A stretch of 64,000 bases of DNA from Paenarthrobacter nitroguajacolicus. Lineage in GTDB: Bacteria; Actinomycetota; Actinomycetes; Actinomycetales; Micrococcaceae. Positions within the stretch are counted from its first letter, which is position 1, and each line of letters opens with the position of its first letter. The notes under the pieces were generated by a model. That model saw only the letters and a list, made by a program, of their open reading frames with translations. It was not told the DNA's origin and ran no database searches. The position numbers and the translations under genes were made by a program. Positions 1 through 7,430 of the stretch are shown here, piece after piece. The DNA is taken from positions 62,001 to 126,000 of the forward strand of contig NZ_VNFK01000010.1 of NCBI RefSeq assembly GCF_007786235.1, written 5' to 3'.

Positions 1-1
1 A

Positions 2-106
2 AAGGCAACCACCAAGACAAAGCCGGTCACCCGGGATGACTACCGCCTGGCAGCCGACAAGGGCGAAAAGGGTATGAGCTTTGACACAGAGGTTGATCCT
101 GACTAA
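2..106 (+). CDS. C-terminal fragment of an unidentified upstream gene
   Basis: An open frame runs in from the left edge and stops at TAA 104-106. It encodes 34 residues, rich in Lys, Thr and Asp and ending in an acidic tail. The start lies outside the window. It overlaps the next gene by 26 bases if that gene starts at TTG 81, but not if it starts at ATG 141. The position upstream of an ImmA-type peptidase would fit a phage repressor or excisionase, but the fragment is too short to show this. Confidence 0.45.
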   Translation, partial: KATTKTKPVTRDDYRLAADKGEKGMSFDTEVDPD

Positions 107-542
107 AAAACGTCAGGGCTCACTCATAGAGTCCTCCGGCATGGGGTACGAAGAAAAAGCCGAAGAGTTGGGAGTGACCATCATTGATGGTTACCCGCCC
201 AACGGCTGGTGGGCATGCTATGACCCCGACACGCACACGATCCTCCGCCATGTGGAGCTGGCCGCTTTACAGCGCCGATCCAGTACGTGGCACGAGCTGG
301 GCCACGCGTATTTCCGCCACGTCGGATGCAACCCTCGGCAGGAAGCGCAAGCCAGCATGTGGGCAGCCCGTCACCTGATCAGCCCTGACGCCTTCGTGGC
401 CGCCGCGCAGATCGATGACGACGTCATCGCCATAGCTCACCGCCTCTTCGTCCTACCCCGTGACGTAAGGAACTTCGTGAAGTCACTGAGTTTCGAAGAA
501 ATGCTTGCGCTCAGGAAGCGCATCGGATGGGGGATACCGTGA
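81..542 (+). CDS. ImmA/IrrE-family metallo-endopeptidase
   Basis: A small cytoplasmic protein of 153 residues (133 if ATG 141 is the start) with a zincin HELGH motif in the middle, preceded by an Arg-rich strand (QRRSSTW). This is the signature of the COG2856/ImmA family. In Bacillus ICEBs1, ImmA cleaves the phage-type repressor ImmR to induce excision, and relatives sit next to repressors in many prophages. Start choice is open: TTG 81 has AAAAGGG 8 bases upstream, while ATG 141 begins at the usual family N-terminus (MGYEEKAEELGV). The stop overlaps the next start by four bases (GTGA at 539), so the pair is translationally coupled. A repressor substrate would have to lie outside the window to the left. 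Confidence 0.8.
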   Translation: MTQRLILTKKRQGSLIESSGMGYEEKAEELGVTIIDGYPPNGWWACYDPDTHTILRHVELAALQRRSSTWHELGHAYFRHVGCNPRQEAQASMWAARHLISPDAFVAAAQIDDDVIAIAHRLFVLPRDVRNFVKSLSFEEMLALRKRIGWGIP

Positions 543-775
543 CAAATGAAGAGAAGGCCATCCTCAAGTTGGCCACTGCACCCTACAAATACGCTGCAGC
601 ACGGGAAGCCGACGCCACCGAACAGTTCGGACTTACGCCCACGCAGTACTGGCAGGCCGTCAATAGGATCATCGACAACCCCGCCGCCCGGGCGTATGAC
701 CCGCACGGCACGGCGCTACTCATCCGCCAACGCACGAGCCGTGGCCGGACTGCGATCCGCCGGAGGTTGTTCTAG
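539..775 (+). CDS. DUF3263-family small protein
   Basis: The 78-residue product matches the pattern of the actinobacterial DUF3263 family: an N-terminal helix with aromatic and basic residues, then GLTPTQYWQAVNRIID, then a Pro/Asp segment and an Arg-rich tail (RTSRGRTAIRRR). Function is unknown. The basic tail and helix pattern suggest nucleic-acid binding, which is inference. GTG 539 is preferred over ATG 527 because it overlaps the ImmA stop and has GGGGGA (529-534) about 5 bases upstream. The stop TAG shares its final G with the GTG of the integrase. This protein is common next to integrases in actinobacterial integrated elements. Confidence 0.7.
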   Translation: MTNEEKAILKLATAPYKYAAAREADATEQFGLTPTQYWQAVNRIIDNPAARAYDPHGTALLIRQRTSRGRTAIRRRLF

Positions 776-1914
776 TGGCCCGCGTCGAAGACCGGTGGAT
801 CCGCAAGGACAAGAAACGCTCAGCGGAGTATGGCAAGGGCAAGCGGTGGCGGGCTGTCTGGACGGAGCCGGATGGTAGCGAAAAGAAGAAGTCCTTCACG
901 AACAAGGACGCGGCAAAAACTCACGCTGCTCTCATGGAAGCGGAGATCCAGAACGGCACGTATCAGTCCCTTAATTCCGGGACCCTGACCGTGGCGGAGT
1001 GGGCGGAGGTTTGGTTCATCGCCCAGGTGCACCAACGTGCCGGCTCCCTGGATCAGATCCGCCGACGGCTGGACCTGAACATCATTCCGACTTTGGGGAA
1101 GATCCCGTTGCGAGACCTGACCCGCGCTGACATCCAGGCCGCTATCGCGGTTTGGGGGCGCACTCTGGCCCCGTCAACCATAAAGCTTGCCTATGTGTAC
1201 CTCTCCGGGCTCCTCAAAGCGGCAGTGCTGGATGACCACCTGAAAAGATCACCGACGGTCGGCGTCCGGCTGCCAAGGGTCGAGCATGCCCCTGTGCGCC
1301 CGCTGGACGTGCAACAGGTCCAACGCCTCGTAGGCGTGATCCGACCGGCGCAACGCGAAGCGGTGGTCTTCGCGGCAGCAACAGGTTTGCGGCCGTCCGA
1401 ACTCTTCGGCCTCACATGGGACCGCATCGACCTCGAAAGCGGAGTCGTCACAATTGACCGGCAACTCATCACTGGCGGTGACATCCCAAACTTCGGGCCC
1501 CTAAAGACCCAGGCGTCGTACCGGTCGGTGAAGATCGGCTCAGCAAGCATATTGATGCTGAAAGGCCGCGGTCAGCAGCATCCCGAGTCACTGGTGTTCA
1601 CCAACGCTATCGGCGGTGGCATGAGTCGGAACACTCGGTCCGAGGTGTGGACTGAGGCGCGGAAGATTCTGCCTTTCATTGGGGACGGTTGGCACCAGCT
1701 CCGCCACCATCATGCGTCCCTGCTCATATCGGCTGGCCTTTCACCGGTCGCCGTGGCTCACAGGCTGGGGCATAAGGACGCCACGGAGACGCTGCAAACG
1801 TACGCTCACCTGTGGCCGAACGACGATGAACGGATGGTCGCGGCCTCGGACGGTTTGGTGATTCTGCCGGAGCAGAAACTCCCTGAAAACTCCCTAGGCG
1901 CCGAAGTGGCCTGA
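775..1914 (+). CDS. Tyrosine site-specific recombinase (phage-type integrase)
   Basis: A 379-residue integrase that catalyses insertion and excision of the element. The N-terminus is a basic, Lys-rich arm-binding segment, followed by a SAM-like core-binding domain (about residues 65-170) and the catalytic domain. Catalytic residues are visible: the first Arg in TGLRPSEL (about residue 206), the HQLRHHHAS box that supplies His and Arg, the GHKD box, and the nucleophilic Tyr in QTYAHL (about residue 343). Length and order are typical of actinophage and ICE integrases. GTG 775 overlaps the previous stop by one base. Being last on the + strand next to chromosomal housekeeping genes marks it as the right-hand end of the element, so an att site should lie at or just after 1914. 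Confidence 0.93.
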   Translation: MARVEDRWIRKDKKRSAEYGKGKRWRAVWTEPDGSEKKKSFTNKDAAKTHAALMEAEIQNGTYQSLNSGTLTVAEWAEVWFIAQVHQRAGSLDQIRRRLDLNIIPTLGKIPLRDLTRADIQAAIAVWGRTLAPSTIKLAYVYLSGLLKAAVLDDHLKRSPTVGVRLPRVEHAPVRPLDVQQVQRLVGVIRPAQREAVVFAAATGLRPSELFGLTWDRIDLESGVVTIDRQLITGGDIPNFGPLKTQASYRSVKIGSASILMLKGRGQQHPESLVFTNAIGGGMSRNTRSEVWTEARKILPFIGDGWHQLRHHHASLLISAGLSPVAVAHRLGHKDATETLQTYAHLWPNDDERMVAASDGLVILPEQKLPENSLGAEVA

Positions 1915-2225
1915 GTTTGCGGGGTTCGTACAGAACCCGGCGTATCGGTCGACCCATCCATTTATGACCGCCGGGTTTGCTGGCGTGTGAGTGATTTCAC
2001 GCCCCTGGGATGCCTATGCCCCTTCCTTCCGCCCTAGAATGGTTAGTGAACGTAGATGTTCTGCCGCCGGGACTGCGTTCGCAGCCGGCGGATTTTTCTT
2101 TGCTCTCGTTCAAGGCGCTGTGGGTGGACCGAAGCCCGCCGGCGCATGTGCCGCAGGATTACTCCGGGCGGCCGCTGCCATCTGCATACGAGGACGTATG
2201 TGGTTGACCCAAGGAAGGTAGTTCT
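1915..2225 (+). other. Junction spacer between integrase and gapB; candidate att region
   Basis: There is no convincing gene in these 311 bases. A six-base dyad (GGGTTC 1922-1927, GAACCC 1933-1938) lies just after the integrase. A longer-range dyad pairs AACCCGGC 1934-1941 with GCCGGGTT 1970-1977. Either could be a terminator or part of the att core. A TAGAAT -10-like box lies at 2035-2040 with no good -35, and a strong hairpin follows at 2064-2091. AAGGAAGG (2212-2219) is the ribosome-binding site for gapB. No tRNA gene is present here, so any tRNA-based att half would be at the far end of the element. Confidence 0.5.
2064..2100 (+). terminator. Strong intrinsic terminator in the gapB leader
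   Basis: CCGCCGG (2064-2070) pairs with CCGGCGG (2085-2091). An inner CTGCG/CGCAG stem closes a TT loop with a two-base GA bulge, and TTTTTCTT follows. It lies 150 bases after the integrase but only about 25 bases after a -10-like box, so it could end integrase transcription or act as a leader attenuator for gapB. Confidence 0.7.
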
Positions 2226-3713
2226 GTGAGCCAGACGTCAGATTCTTGTCTTGATAAGTGGATGGGCCGGGAGGCTCTCGCCGAGGCCATGATTCCGGTG
2301 ATCGGCCGGTTGTACCGGGAAAACAACGTGGTCACCAGCATCCACGGCCGCAGCCTGATCAACAAGTCCACCATGAACATCCTCAAGGCACACCGCTTTG
2401 CGCGCCGAATGAGCAACCATGAGCTCCTGCTCGAAGAAACCGCACCCCTGCTGAACGCCTTGTCCGAGCTGGAACTCGGCGCTGCAGCCATTGATATTGC
2501 ACGCTTGACGGAGAAGTTCCGGGCCGAAGGCAATGGAGCCTCGCTGGACGAATACCTGCGTGCCGAGCTCGCCGAGATCGTCGGAAAGCGTGGCGCTGAC
2601 GACCGCACCAGCACCGACGTCGTGCTGTACGGCTTTGGCCGTATCGGCCGCCTCCTGGCCCGCATCCTGATTGAAAAGGCCGGCGGCGGTCACGGTTTGC
2701 GCCTCCGTGCAATTGTGGTTCGCAAGGGTGCTGACAACGACCTCGTCAAGCGCGCCAGCCTGCTGCGCAGGGACTCCGTGCACGGATCCTTCGAAGGCAC
2801 CATCCGGGTGGACGAGGAAGCCAACACCATCACCGCCAACGGCGTGCAGGTCCAGGTCATCTACTCGGACAACCCCGCCACCGTGGACTACACGGCCTAC
2901 GGCATCAAGGATGCCTTGGTAGTGGACAACACCGGCCGCTGGCGCGATGCCGATGGCCTCGCCCAGCACCTGCAAAGCAAGGGTGTTGCCCGCGTCCTGC
3001 TCACGGCACCGGGCAAGGGCGAACTCAAGAACATCGTTCACGGCATCAACCACCGCGACATCTCGGACGACGACAAGATCGTTACCGCGGCATCCTGCAC
3101 CACCAACGCCATCACGCCGGTGCTGAAGGCCATCAACGACAAGTTCGGCATCATCCACGGCCACGTGGAAACGGTTCACTCGTTCACCAACGACCAGAAC
3201 CTGATCGACAACTTCCACAAGGGCGACCGCCGTGGCCGTTCCGCTGCGCTGAACATGGTCATCACGGAAACGGGTGCTGCCAAGGCTGTTGCCAAGGCCC
3301 TCCCCGAACTCCAGGGCAAGCTGACGGGTAACGCCATCCGCGTTCCTACCCCTGATGTCTCCATGGCAATCCTGAACCTCAACCTGGAGAAGGGGACCAC
3401 GCGTGACGAAGTCAACGACTTCCTCCGCGAAATGTCGTTGCACTCCGATCTCCGCAAGCAGATCGACTACATCGACTCGCCGGATGTCGTTTCCACCGAC
3501 TTCGTAGGCTCGCGCCGCGCAGGCATCGTGGATGGCCTCGCGACCATCTCCAACGACAAGAACCTCGTGCTCTACGTCTGGTACGACAACGAGTTCGGCT
3601 ACTCCTGCCAGGTTGTCCGCGTCATGGAGGAAATGGCAGGCGTCAATCCGCCGTCGTTCCCTGCGCGCGACGTCGTGGCACCCATCGCAGTCCTTGAGAC
3701 TGCCGGCGCCTAG
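2226..3713 (+). CDS. gapB: Glyceraldehyde-3-phosphate dehydrogenase, long GapB-type
   Basis: A 495-residue GAPDH that interconverts glyceraldehyde-3-phosphate and 1,3-bisphosphoglycerate. The Rossmann glycine motif GFGRIGR is at about residue 135 and the catalytic cysteine is in ASCTTNAI at about residue 290. The family's HSFTNDQN and WYDNEFGYS segments follow. Classic Gap proteins are about 335 residues. This one has an extra N-terminal helical domain of about 125 residues, as in Corynebacterium glutamicum GapB (about 480 residues), which favours the gluconeogenic direction and can use NADP. The cofactor preference here is inference by family. GTG 2226 is supported by AAGGAAGG at 2212-2219. 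It is transcribed alone and followed by a perfect hairpin. Confidence 0.93.
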   Translation: MSQTSDSCLDKWMGREALAEAMIPVIGRLYRENNVVTSIHGRSLINKSTMNILKAHRFARRMSNHELLLEETAPLLNALSELELGAAAIDIARLTEKFRAEGNGASLDEYLRAELAEIVGKRGADDRTSTDVVLYGFGRIGRLLARILIEKAGGGHGLRLRAIVVRKGADNDLVKRASLLRRDSVHGSFEGTIRVDEEANTITANGVQVQVIYSDNPATVDYTAYGIKDALVVDNTGRWRDADGLAQHLQSKGVARVLLTAPGKGELKNIVHGINHRDISDDDKIVTAASCTTNAITPVLKAINDKFGIIHGHVETVHSFTNDQNLIDNFHKGDRRGRSAALNMVITETGAAKAVAKALPELQGKLTGNAIRVPTPDVSMAILNLNLEKGTTRDEVNDFLREMSLHSDLRKQIDYIDSPDVVSTDFVGSRRAGIVDGLATISNDKNLVLYVWYDNEFGYSCQVVRVMEEMAGVNPPSFPARDVVAPIAVLETAGA

Positions 3714-3731
3714 CCGCTCGAAGTATTCGTG

Positions 3732-3769
3732 GGTTTCCCGGCTGAGTTACTGGTATCAGCCGGGAAACC
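3732..3769. terminator. Long perfect hairpin after gapB
   Basis: GGTTTCCCGGCTGA (3732-3745) is perfectly complementary to TCAGCCGGGAAACC (3756-3769), giving a 14-bp stem with a 10-base loop. No T-run follows on the + strand, so it may act as an mRNA stabilising end or a T-less actinobacterial terminator. It ends 17 bases before the next start codon. Confidence 0.6.
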
Positions 3770-3785
3770 TGACCAAAATGGGTCC

Positions 3786-3995
3786 ATGGAAAACGAATCA
3801 ACGTTGGAACATGAGACCACGCTGGAACACGCTCTGGACGTAGCCAAAGCCAACCACAAACAAGCGCAGAAACTCCTGGACCAGGCCATCGCAGCCAACG
3901 CTGCCGGCGACGTCCCCGACCAGCGCGTCGAACAATTGCGTGGGCTCCTCGCCCTGGCAACCGAGGACCTGCAACGAGTGATGCGGGAGCAGTAA
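3786..3995 (+). CDS. Small hypothetical helical protein
   Basis: An open frame of 69 residues from ATG 3786. The sequence is acidic and strongly helical: it contains a duplicated EHETTLEH-like stretch near the N-terminus, then a heptad-like run (AKANHKQAQKLLDQAI) and a second helix (VEQLRGLLALATEDL), which suggests a helical hairpin or short coiled coil. There is no signal peptide, cysteine or known motif. No strong Shine-Dalgarno is visible upstream because the gapB hairpin occupies that region. I do not recognise the family. Composition matches the host, so it is more likely a native small protein than a remnant. Confidence 0.55.
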   Translation: MENESTLEHETTLEHALDVAKANHKQAQKLLDQAIAANAAGDVPDQRVEQLRGLLALATEDLQRVMREQ

Positions 3996-4116
3996 ACCCG
4001 AGCATTCACCCATGACCGCAGTGTGACTTTTCCTACACACTGTGGATACCGGCTCTGACTGTCAGAGCCTTGCCATACGCTCAAAGGACACTGCCTGCAC
4101 CACCGGATGGAGTCCC

Positions 4117-4917
4117 TTGAGCATCACTTGGTCTGCCTATAAACGTGCCCGGCGAAGGTCGCGCCAAGCATGGGCCATTCTCGGCCTCGCGGCCGCCACT
4201 GTCGTGGCGGGGCTGTCATGGTTCTTCACCACCGGACAATTCAATGCTGCTGAGCCATGGGTATCGGGCCCCAGTGAAGCCCCCGTCTACAATCCCGCGT
4301 GGATGAAGCCCATCAGCGGAGCAGCCCCCGTTGCCGCCGAGAAGGCAAGCGAGGCCCTGGAGCACCTCCCGGTCAAGGGCAGGGCTCCGAAAACCGACTA
4401 CGACCGGGCGGCGTTTGGCCAGGCATGGGCGGACGCTGATCGCAATGGTTGCGATACCAGGAACGACATCCTGCGCAGGGACCTCTCAGCGGTCGAGTTC
4501 ACCCAGGGCTCATCCTGCAAAGTGGCCGCAGGAGAATTCCACGAACCGTACACCGGGGCGCACCTGGCGTTTCTACGGGGACAAGACACCAGTGCCGCCG
4601 TTCAAATCGACCACGTAGTGGCCCTCGCTGACGCTTGGCAGAAGGGTGCACAGCAGCTCAGCGCGCAGCAAAGGCAGACCCTTGCGAACGATCCTTTGAA
4701 TCTGATCGCTGTTGATGGTCCTGCGAACGTCAAGAAGGGCGCAGGTGACGCCGCAACGTGGCTGCCGTCGAACAAGAACTTCCGGTGCCACTACGTAGCC
4801 CGGCAGATTTCGGTAAAGGCAGCCTACAAACTCTGGATCACCCAAGCGGAGAAGGACGCCATGAAGGGCGTCTTATCCGCCTGCCCGGAACAGCAGACGA
4901 TCTACAACGCGAGGTGA
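4117..4917 (+). CDS. Exported DUF1524 (GmrSD C-terminal-type) HNH endonuclease
   Basis: About 266 residues. A basic N-terminus (KRARRRSRQ) followed by a hydrophobic segment (residues 18-38) predicts a signal anchor or signal peptide, so the enzyme should act outside the membrane. The mature part carries the DUF1524 HNH fold. It includes NGCDTRNDIL, a Cys pair, the metal-binding QIDHVVAL box (about residue 160), the DPLNLIAVDG segment and a C-terminal helix. Single-domain secreted proteins of this kind are common in actinobacteria and are thought to be non-specific nucleases for nucleotide scavenging, unlike the cytoplasmic GmrSD restriction enzymes. TTG 4117 with GGAG at 4109-4112 gives a normal export signal. 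GTG 4042 would add 25 atypical residues. The 3' end overlaps the convergent gene by 16 bases. Confidence 0.82.
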   Translation: MSITWSAYKRARRRSRQAWAILGLAAATVVAGLSWFFTTGQFNAAEPWVSGPSEAPVYNPAWMKPISGAAPVAAEKASEALEHLPVKGRAPKTDYDRAAFGQAWADADRNGCDTRNDILRRDLSAVEFTQGSSCKVAAGEFHEPYTGAHLAFLRGQDTSAAVQIDHVVALADAWQKGAQQLSAQQRQTLANDPLNLIAVDGPANVKKGAGDAATWLPSNKNFRCHYVARQISVKAAYKLWITQAEKDAMKGVLSACPEQQTIYNAR

Positions 4918-5735
4918 CCGTGGCCCAATTGCCAAGTGCCGCCGTCGTCGATTCTTTCCAGAACCACGCGCTGAAGTGAGGTATCACGCGGGAGTTTGTT
5001 CAGATCCTGAAGCCCTCGTTGGCGGAACGTGAAGTACACGGCATCGGTGGGCGCATCGGTGCAACGATCCAAGGTGAAGCGTTTGGCGAAGGAAGCGATG
5101 TTGCTGCCCGGAAGGCGCGACACCAAATACGGGTCGAGCATCCAGGAGTCGCACGTAGCCACCGCAACCGGCTTGTCCGGAAAGTAGCGTGGGAAGAAGG
5201 TGCGTGCCTCTGCGAAGCTGGCATCGACCAGGGCAGGGGAGAGACCGCCGTCCTCCGGAATGTGCACGCCCAGCACCCACTCTTCGGCGGTGTGGGTAGC
5301 CTGTCCGGCTTCTTGGGGAGCGCGGACCAGGTGGAACTGCAGCCTGCCGAGTCGGAACAGGTTTCCGGCCATGTGCAGAGTGAGCCAACTCCAGGTATCC
5401 AGCCCAAAGCGCCCGTGGACGCGTCGGTTAATGCGGAGCTGCAGCCCCACATCGGCCAGTGAAGCCGCTGACACTGCCGGACTGATCCCGAGTTCCACAT
5501 GGTAGGCGTGGGCGGACGGGGCAAACCGCAGGAGTGCCTCGATCCATTCCGTCTCGCTGGCGCCGTCTGCGGGTAGGCTTTCGGACGAACAGGACCCAAG
5601 CCTCTCCCGCATGGCCCTCATTGCCCGCAGTACGGGCTCACTTGGCGGAGTGTCCAGCAGGGCGGCGCATTCCAGTGCGTCCTCATCGGTGATATCCAGA
5701 AGTTCGAAAAGCGCCCTGTGGGCATGAGTGGCCAT
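4902..5735 (-). CDS. Two-domain acyltransferase-like protein (GNAT-like, DUF5596 type)
   Basis: 277 residues resembling the actinobacterial 'acyltransferase domain-containing protein' family, which has an N-terminal helical part and a C-terminal GNAT-like half. Visible segments are WIEALLRFAPSAHAYH, LGVHIPEDGGLSP and CDSWMLDPYLV. There is no signal peptide or membrane helix. The substrate is unknown. It starts three bases after the def stop codon on the same strand, so both are probably read from one mRNA, which hints at a role near N-terminal protein processing. That link is inference from position only. The assignment rests on remembered family likeness; the acetyl-CoA binding loop is not obvious by eye. 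Confidence 0.6.
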   Translation of the reverse strand: MATHAHRALFELLDITDEDALECAALLDTPPSEPVLRAMRAMRERLGSCSSESLPADGASETEWIEALLRFAPSAHAYHVELGISPAVSAASLADVGLQLRINRRVHGRFGLDTWSWLTLHMAGNLFRLGRLQFHLVRAPQEAGQATHTAEEWVLGVHIPEDGGLSPALVDASFAEARTFFPRYFPDKPVAVATCDSWMLDPYLVSRLPGSNIASFAKRFTLDRCTDAPTDAVYFTFRQRGLQDLNKLPRDTSLQRVVLERIDDGGTWQLGHGHLAL

Positions 5736-5738
5736 GGG

Positions 5739-6311
5739 CTAGTGTCCGAAGGGATCGGGATCGACACCGGGCATCCAGGTCAGTCCAGGTACGCCCCAGC
5801 CGTTCCTTTTGGCCTGCTTGAGGGCCTTTTTGGCGTACTTGTCCACCAGTCGGTTGACGTAGAGCTTGCCATCCAAATGGTCGAATTCATGTTGCAGGAT
5901 TCGGGCGAACCAGCCGGTCGCTTCAAAATCAACGGGGTTGCCGTTGCCATCGAAGCCTTGGACGCGCGTCCACTCAGCTCGTTGCAAAGGGTAGTACTCT
6001 CCGGGGAAGGACAGGCAGCCTTCAACATCCTCGTCGGGATCCGGAAGGGCTCCCGAGACCTTGGAGAGGGTGAGCACGGGGTTGACCACCACGCCCTGTT
6101 CCGGAACGTCGTCGTCATTGGCGTACTTGTAGATAAAGATCCGCTTGCCCACGCCGATCTGCGGGGCTGCGAGGCCCACTCCGTTCGCGGCGTCATTCGT
6201 CTCGAACATATCAGCGATCAGGGCGCGGAGTTCGTCGTCGAAGACATCGACTTCGCTTGCCCGGCGGTGCAAAACAGGTTCGCCCCAAATGGTGACTGGC
6301 AGGACGGTCAT
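5739..6311 (-). CDS. def: Peptide deformylase
   Basis: Removes the formyl group from the N-terminal Met of nascent proteins. The 190-residue protein has all three motifs: GVGLAAPQIG (44-53), EGCLS (97-101) with the metal-binding Cys, and QHEFDHLDG (140-148) with the two His ligands and catalytic Glu. ATG 6311 is chosen because GGAAG lies 6 bases upstream. An earlier in-frame codon would add nine unlikely residues. The leader comes from the tRNA-His side and contains a third copy of the terminator stem sequence, so read-through from the tRNA or regulated termination is possible. The acyltransferase gene follows directly. A methionine aminopeptidase, the next enzyme in the pathway, is encoded 3.5 kb away. 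Confidence 0.96.
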   Translation of the reverse strand: MTVLPVTIWGEPVLHRRASEVDVFDDELRALIADMFETNDAANGVGLAAPQIGVGKRIFIYKYANDDDVPEQGVVVNPVLTLSKVSGALPDPDEDVEGCLSFPGEYYPLQRAEWTRVQGFDGNGNPVDFEATGWFARILQHEFDHLDGKLYVNRLVDKYAKKALKQAKRNGWGVPGLTWMPGVDPDPFGH

Positions 6312-6342
6312 GTCAGTTCTTCCTTTTGTTGATCGCAACGGT

Positions 6343-6406
6343 CCGGTGCGGCCTTGACCGCTACCCGGGTTAAAAGCAAAGGCCGCACCGGATAACCGGT
6401 GCGGCC
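6343..6406 (-). repeat. Three copies of an 11-mer able to form alternative hairpins
   Basis: CCGGTGCGGCC occurs at 6343-6353 and 6396-6406, and its exact complement at 6381-6391. On the minus-strand RNA from tRNA-His towards def, the middle segment can pair with the first (terminator stem) or with the third (competing stem). This is the layout expected of a terminator/antiterminator pair, or it may be a partial duplication of the terminator. Confidence 0.55.
6371..6406 (-). terminator. Intrinsic terminator after tRNA-His
   Basis: On the minus strand an 11-bp GC-rich stem (6406-6396 with 6391-6381) closes a four-base loop and is followed by TTTGCTTTT. It lies about 30 bases beyond the tRNA-His 3' end and about 60 bases before the def start codon. 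Confidence 0.85.
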
Positions 6407-6438
6407 TTTGTGGAAACCGGCTCTGGAGCCAATCTCGG

Positions 6439-6514
6439 TGGGGTGAGCTACGGGGGTTGAACCCGCGACCTCCTGGACCACAACCAGGCGCTCTGCCAAC
6501 TGAGCTAAGCCCAC
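6439..6514 (-). tRNA. tRNA-His(GTG)
   Basis: A complete cloverleaf on the minus strand with acceptor GTGGGCT/AGCTCAC, anticodon GTG in the loop TTGTGGT, discriminator C and an encoded CCA (6441-6439). The base before the 5' end (6515) is G on this strand, giving the G-1 that HisRS recognises. The C73 discriminator agrees with a bacterial His identity. Confidence 0.95.
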
Positions 6515-6604
6515 CATGTGCCTTTTTTGGCTAGTCCGTTTGACCGGCTTTCCTCGAAGGCAACGACAAATAGCTTACCTGCTGTTTTGGGGTGCAAAGT
6601 CCAC

Positions 6605-6624
6605 TTTTGCCGGTTTTGGCAAAA
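6605..6624. terminator. Weak hairpin after orn
   Basis: TTTTGCC (6605-6611) and GGCAAAA (6618-6624) form a 7-bp stem with a six-base loop between the orn stop and the tRNA-His start. No proper T-run follows in the orn direction, so terminator function is tentative. Confidence 0.35.
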
Positions 6625-6646
6625 AAACCTTCAAAAATGGCGCAGA

Positions 6647-7282
6647 TCACACCGTTTCGCTGGATCCCAAGGTCTCGGCGGTAGCGATGATGTCCTTGGA
6701 GATGCGCTGGGCAGTGGCCGTGTCCGGCCCGGGAGCGGCCACGAAAACGGCTTCCCGGTAATAGCGGAGCTCATCGATGGAGTCTTTGATGTCACCCAAC
6801 GCCCGGTGACCGCCGTGCTTTGCCGGTGACTGGAAGTAAGCGCGGGGGAACCAGCGCCGTGAGAGCTCCTTGATGGTGCTCACATCAATGACGCGGTAGT
6901 GGAGGTGCTCCACGATGTTTGGCATGTCCCTGGCCAGGAACATGCGGTCCGTTCCCACTGAATTGCCGCCCAGGGGAGCCTTGCGAGGATCCGGAACCCA
7001 TTTCTCGATGTACTCAAGGACTTGGGCCTCAGCCTCGGCCATGGTTTTGCCGAGAGGGAGTTCGTCAAGGAGCTTGGAGCGTGTATGCATGTCGCGCACG
7101 AAGTCGTTCATTTGTTCCAGTGCGGCATCGTCCGGCTTGATGACGACGTCGACGCCGTCACCCAGGATGTTGAGTTCGGAATCCGTGACCAGCGCTGCCA
7201 CCTCGATGAGGGCATCGTTCTTCAGGTCCAAGCCGGTCATTTCGCAATCGATCCAGACGATGCGTTCATTAGTAATAGGCAC
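6647..7282 (-). CDS. orn: Oligoribonuclease
   Basis: A DEDDh 3'-5' exoribonuclease that finishes RNA decay by degrading 2-5-mers, including pGpG from c-di-GMP turnover. It has 211 residues. The active-site residues are visible: Asp12 and Glu14 in [10 protein letters not shown], Asp112 in the [11 protein letters not shown] segment, and His159/Asp164 in GHRALGDI. Length and domain match bacterial Orn, with a slightly longer C-terminal tail. The gene is divergent from mptB, and the 130-150-base gap between them must hold both promoters. tRNA-His follows downstream on the same strand. Confidence 0.96.
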   Translation of the reverse strand: MPITNERIVWIDCEMTGLDLKNDALIEVAALVTDSELNILGDGVDVVIKPDDAALEQMNDFVRDMHTRSKLLDELPLGKTMAEAEAQVLEYIEKWVPDPRKAPLGGNSVGTDRMFLARDMPNIVEHLHYRVIDVSTIKELSRRWFPRAYFQSPAKHGGHRALGDIKDSIDELRYYREAVFVAAPGPDTATAQRISKDIIATAETLGSSETV

Positions 7283-7430
7283 GCGCCTAGCCTATCCTTC
7301 AGGCGCTTCCAAGTGCTCCGATGGTACGATTTTTGAGCGCGGCAGTGTCGTTTCCACCTGCCGTGGAAAGCCCCCATGACTCAGAATTTCTGACCCGAAC
7401 AGAGCGGGCGAACGATTGGACAACGACCAC

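Noticed and set aside
2010..2207. 65-codon frame upstream of gapB
   Set aside because: A strong terminator hairpin lies inside it, and it shows no ribosome-binding site or family pattern.
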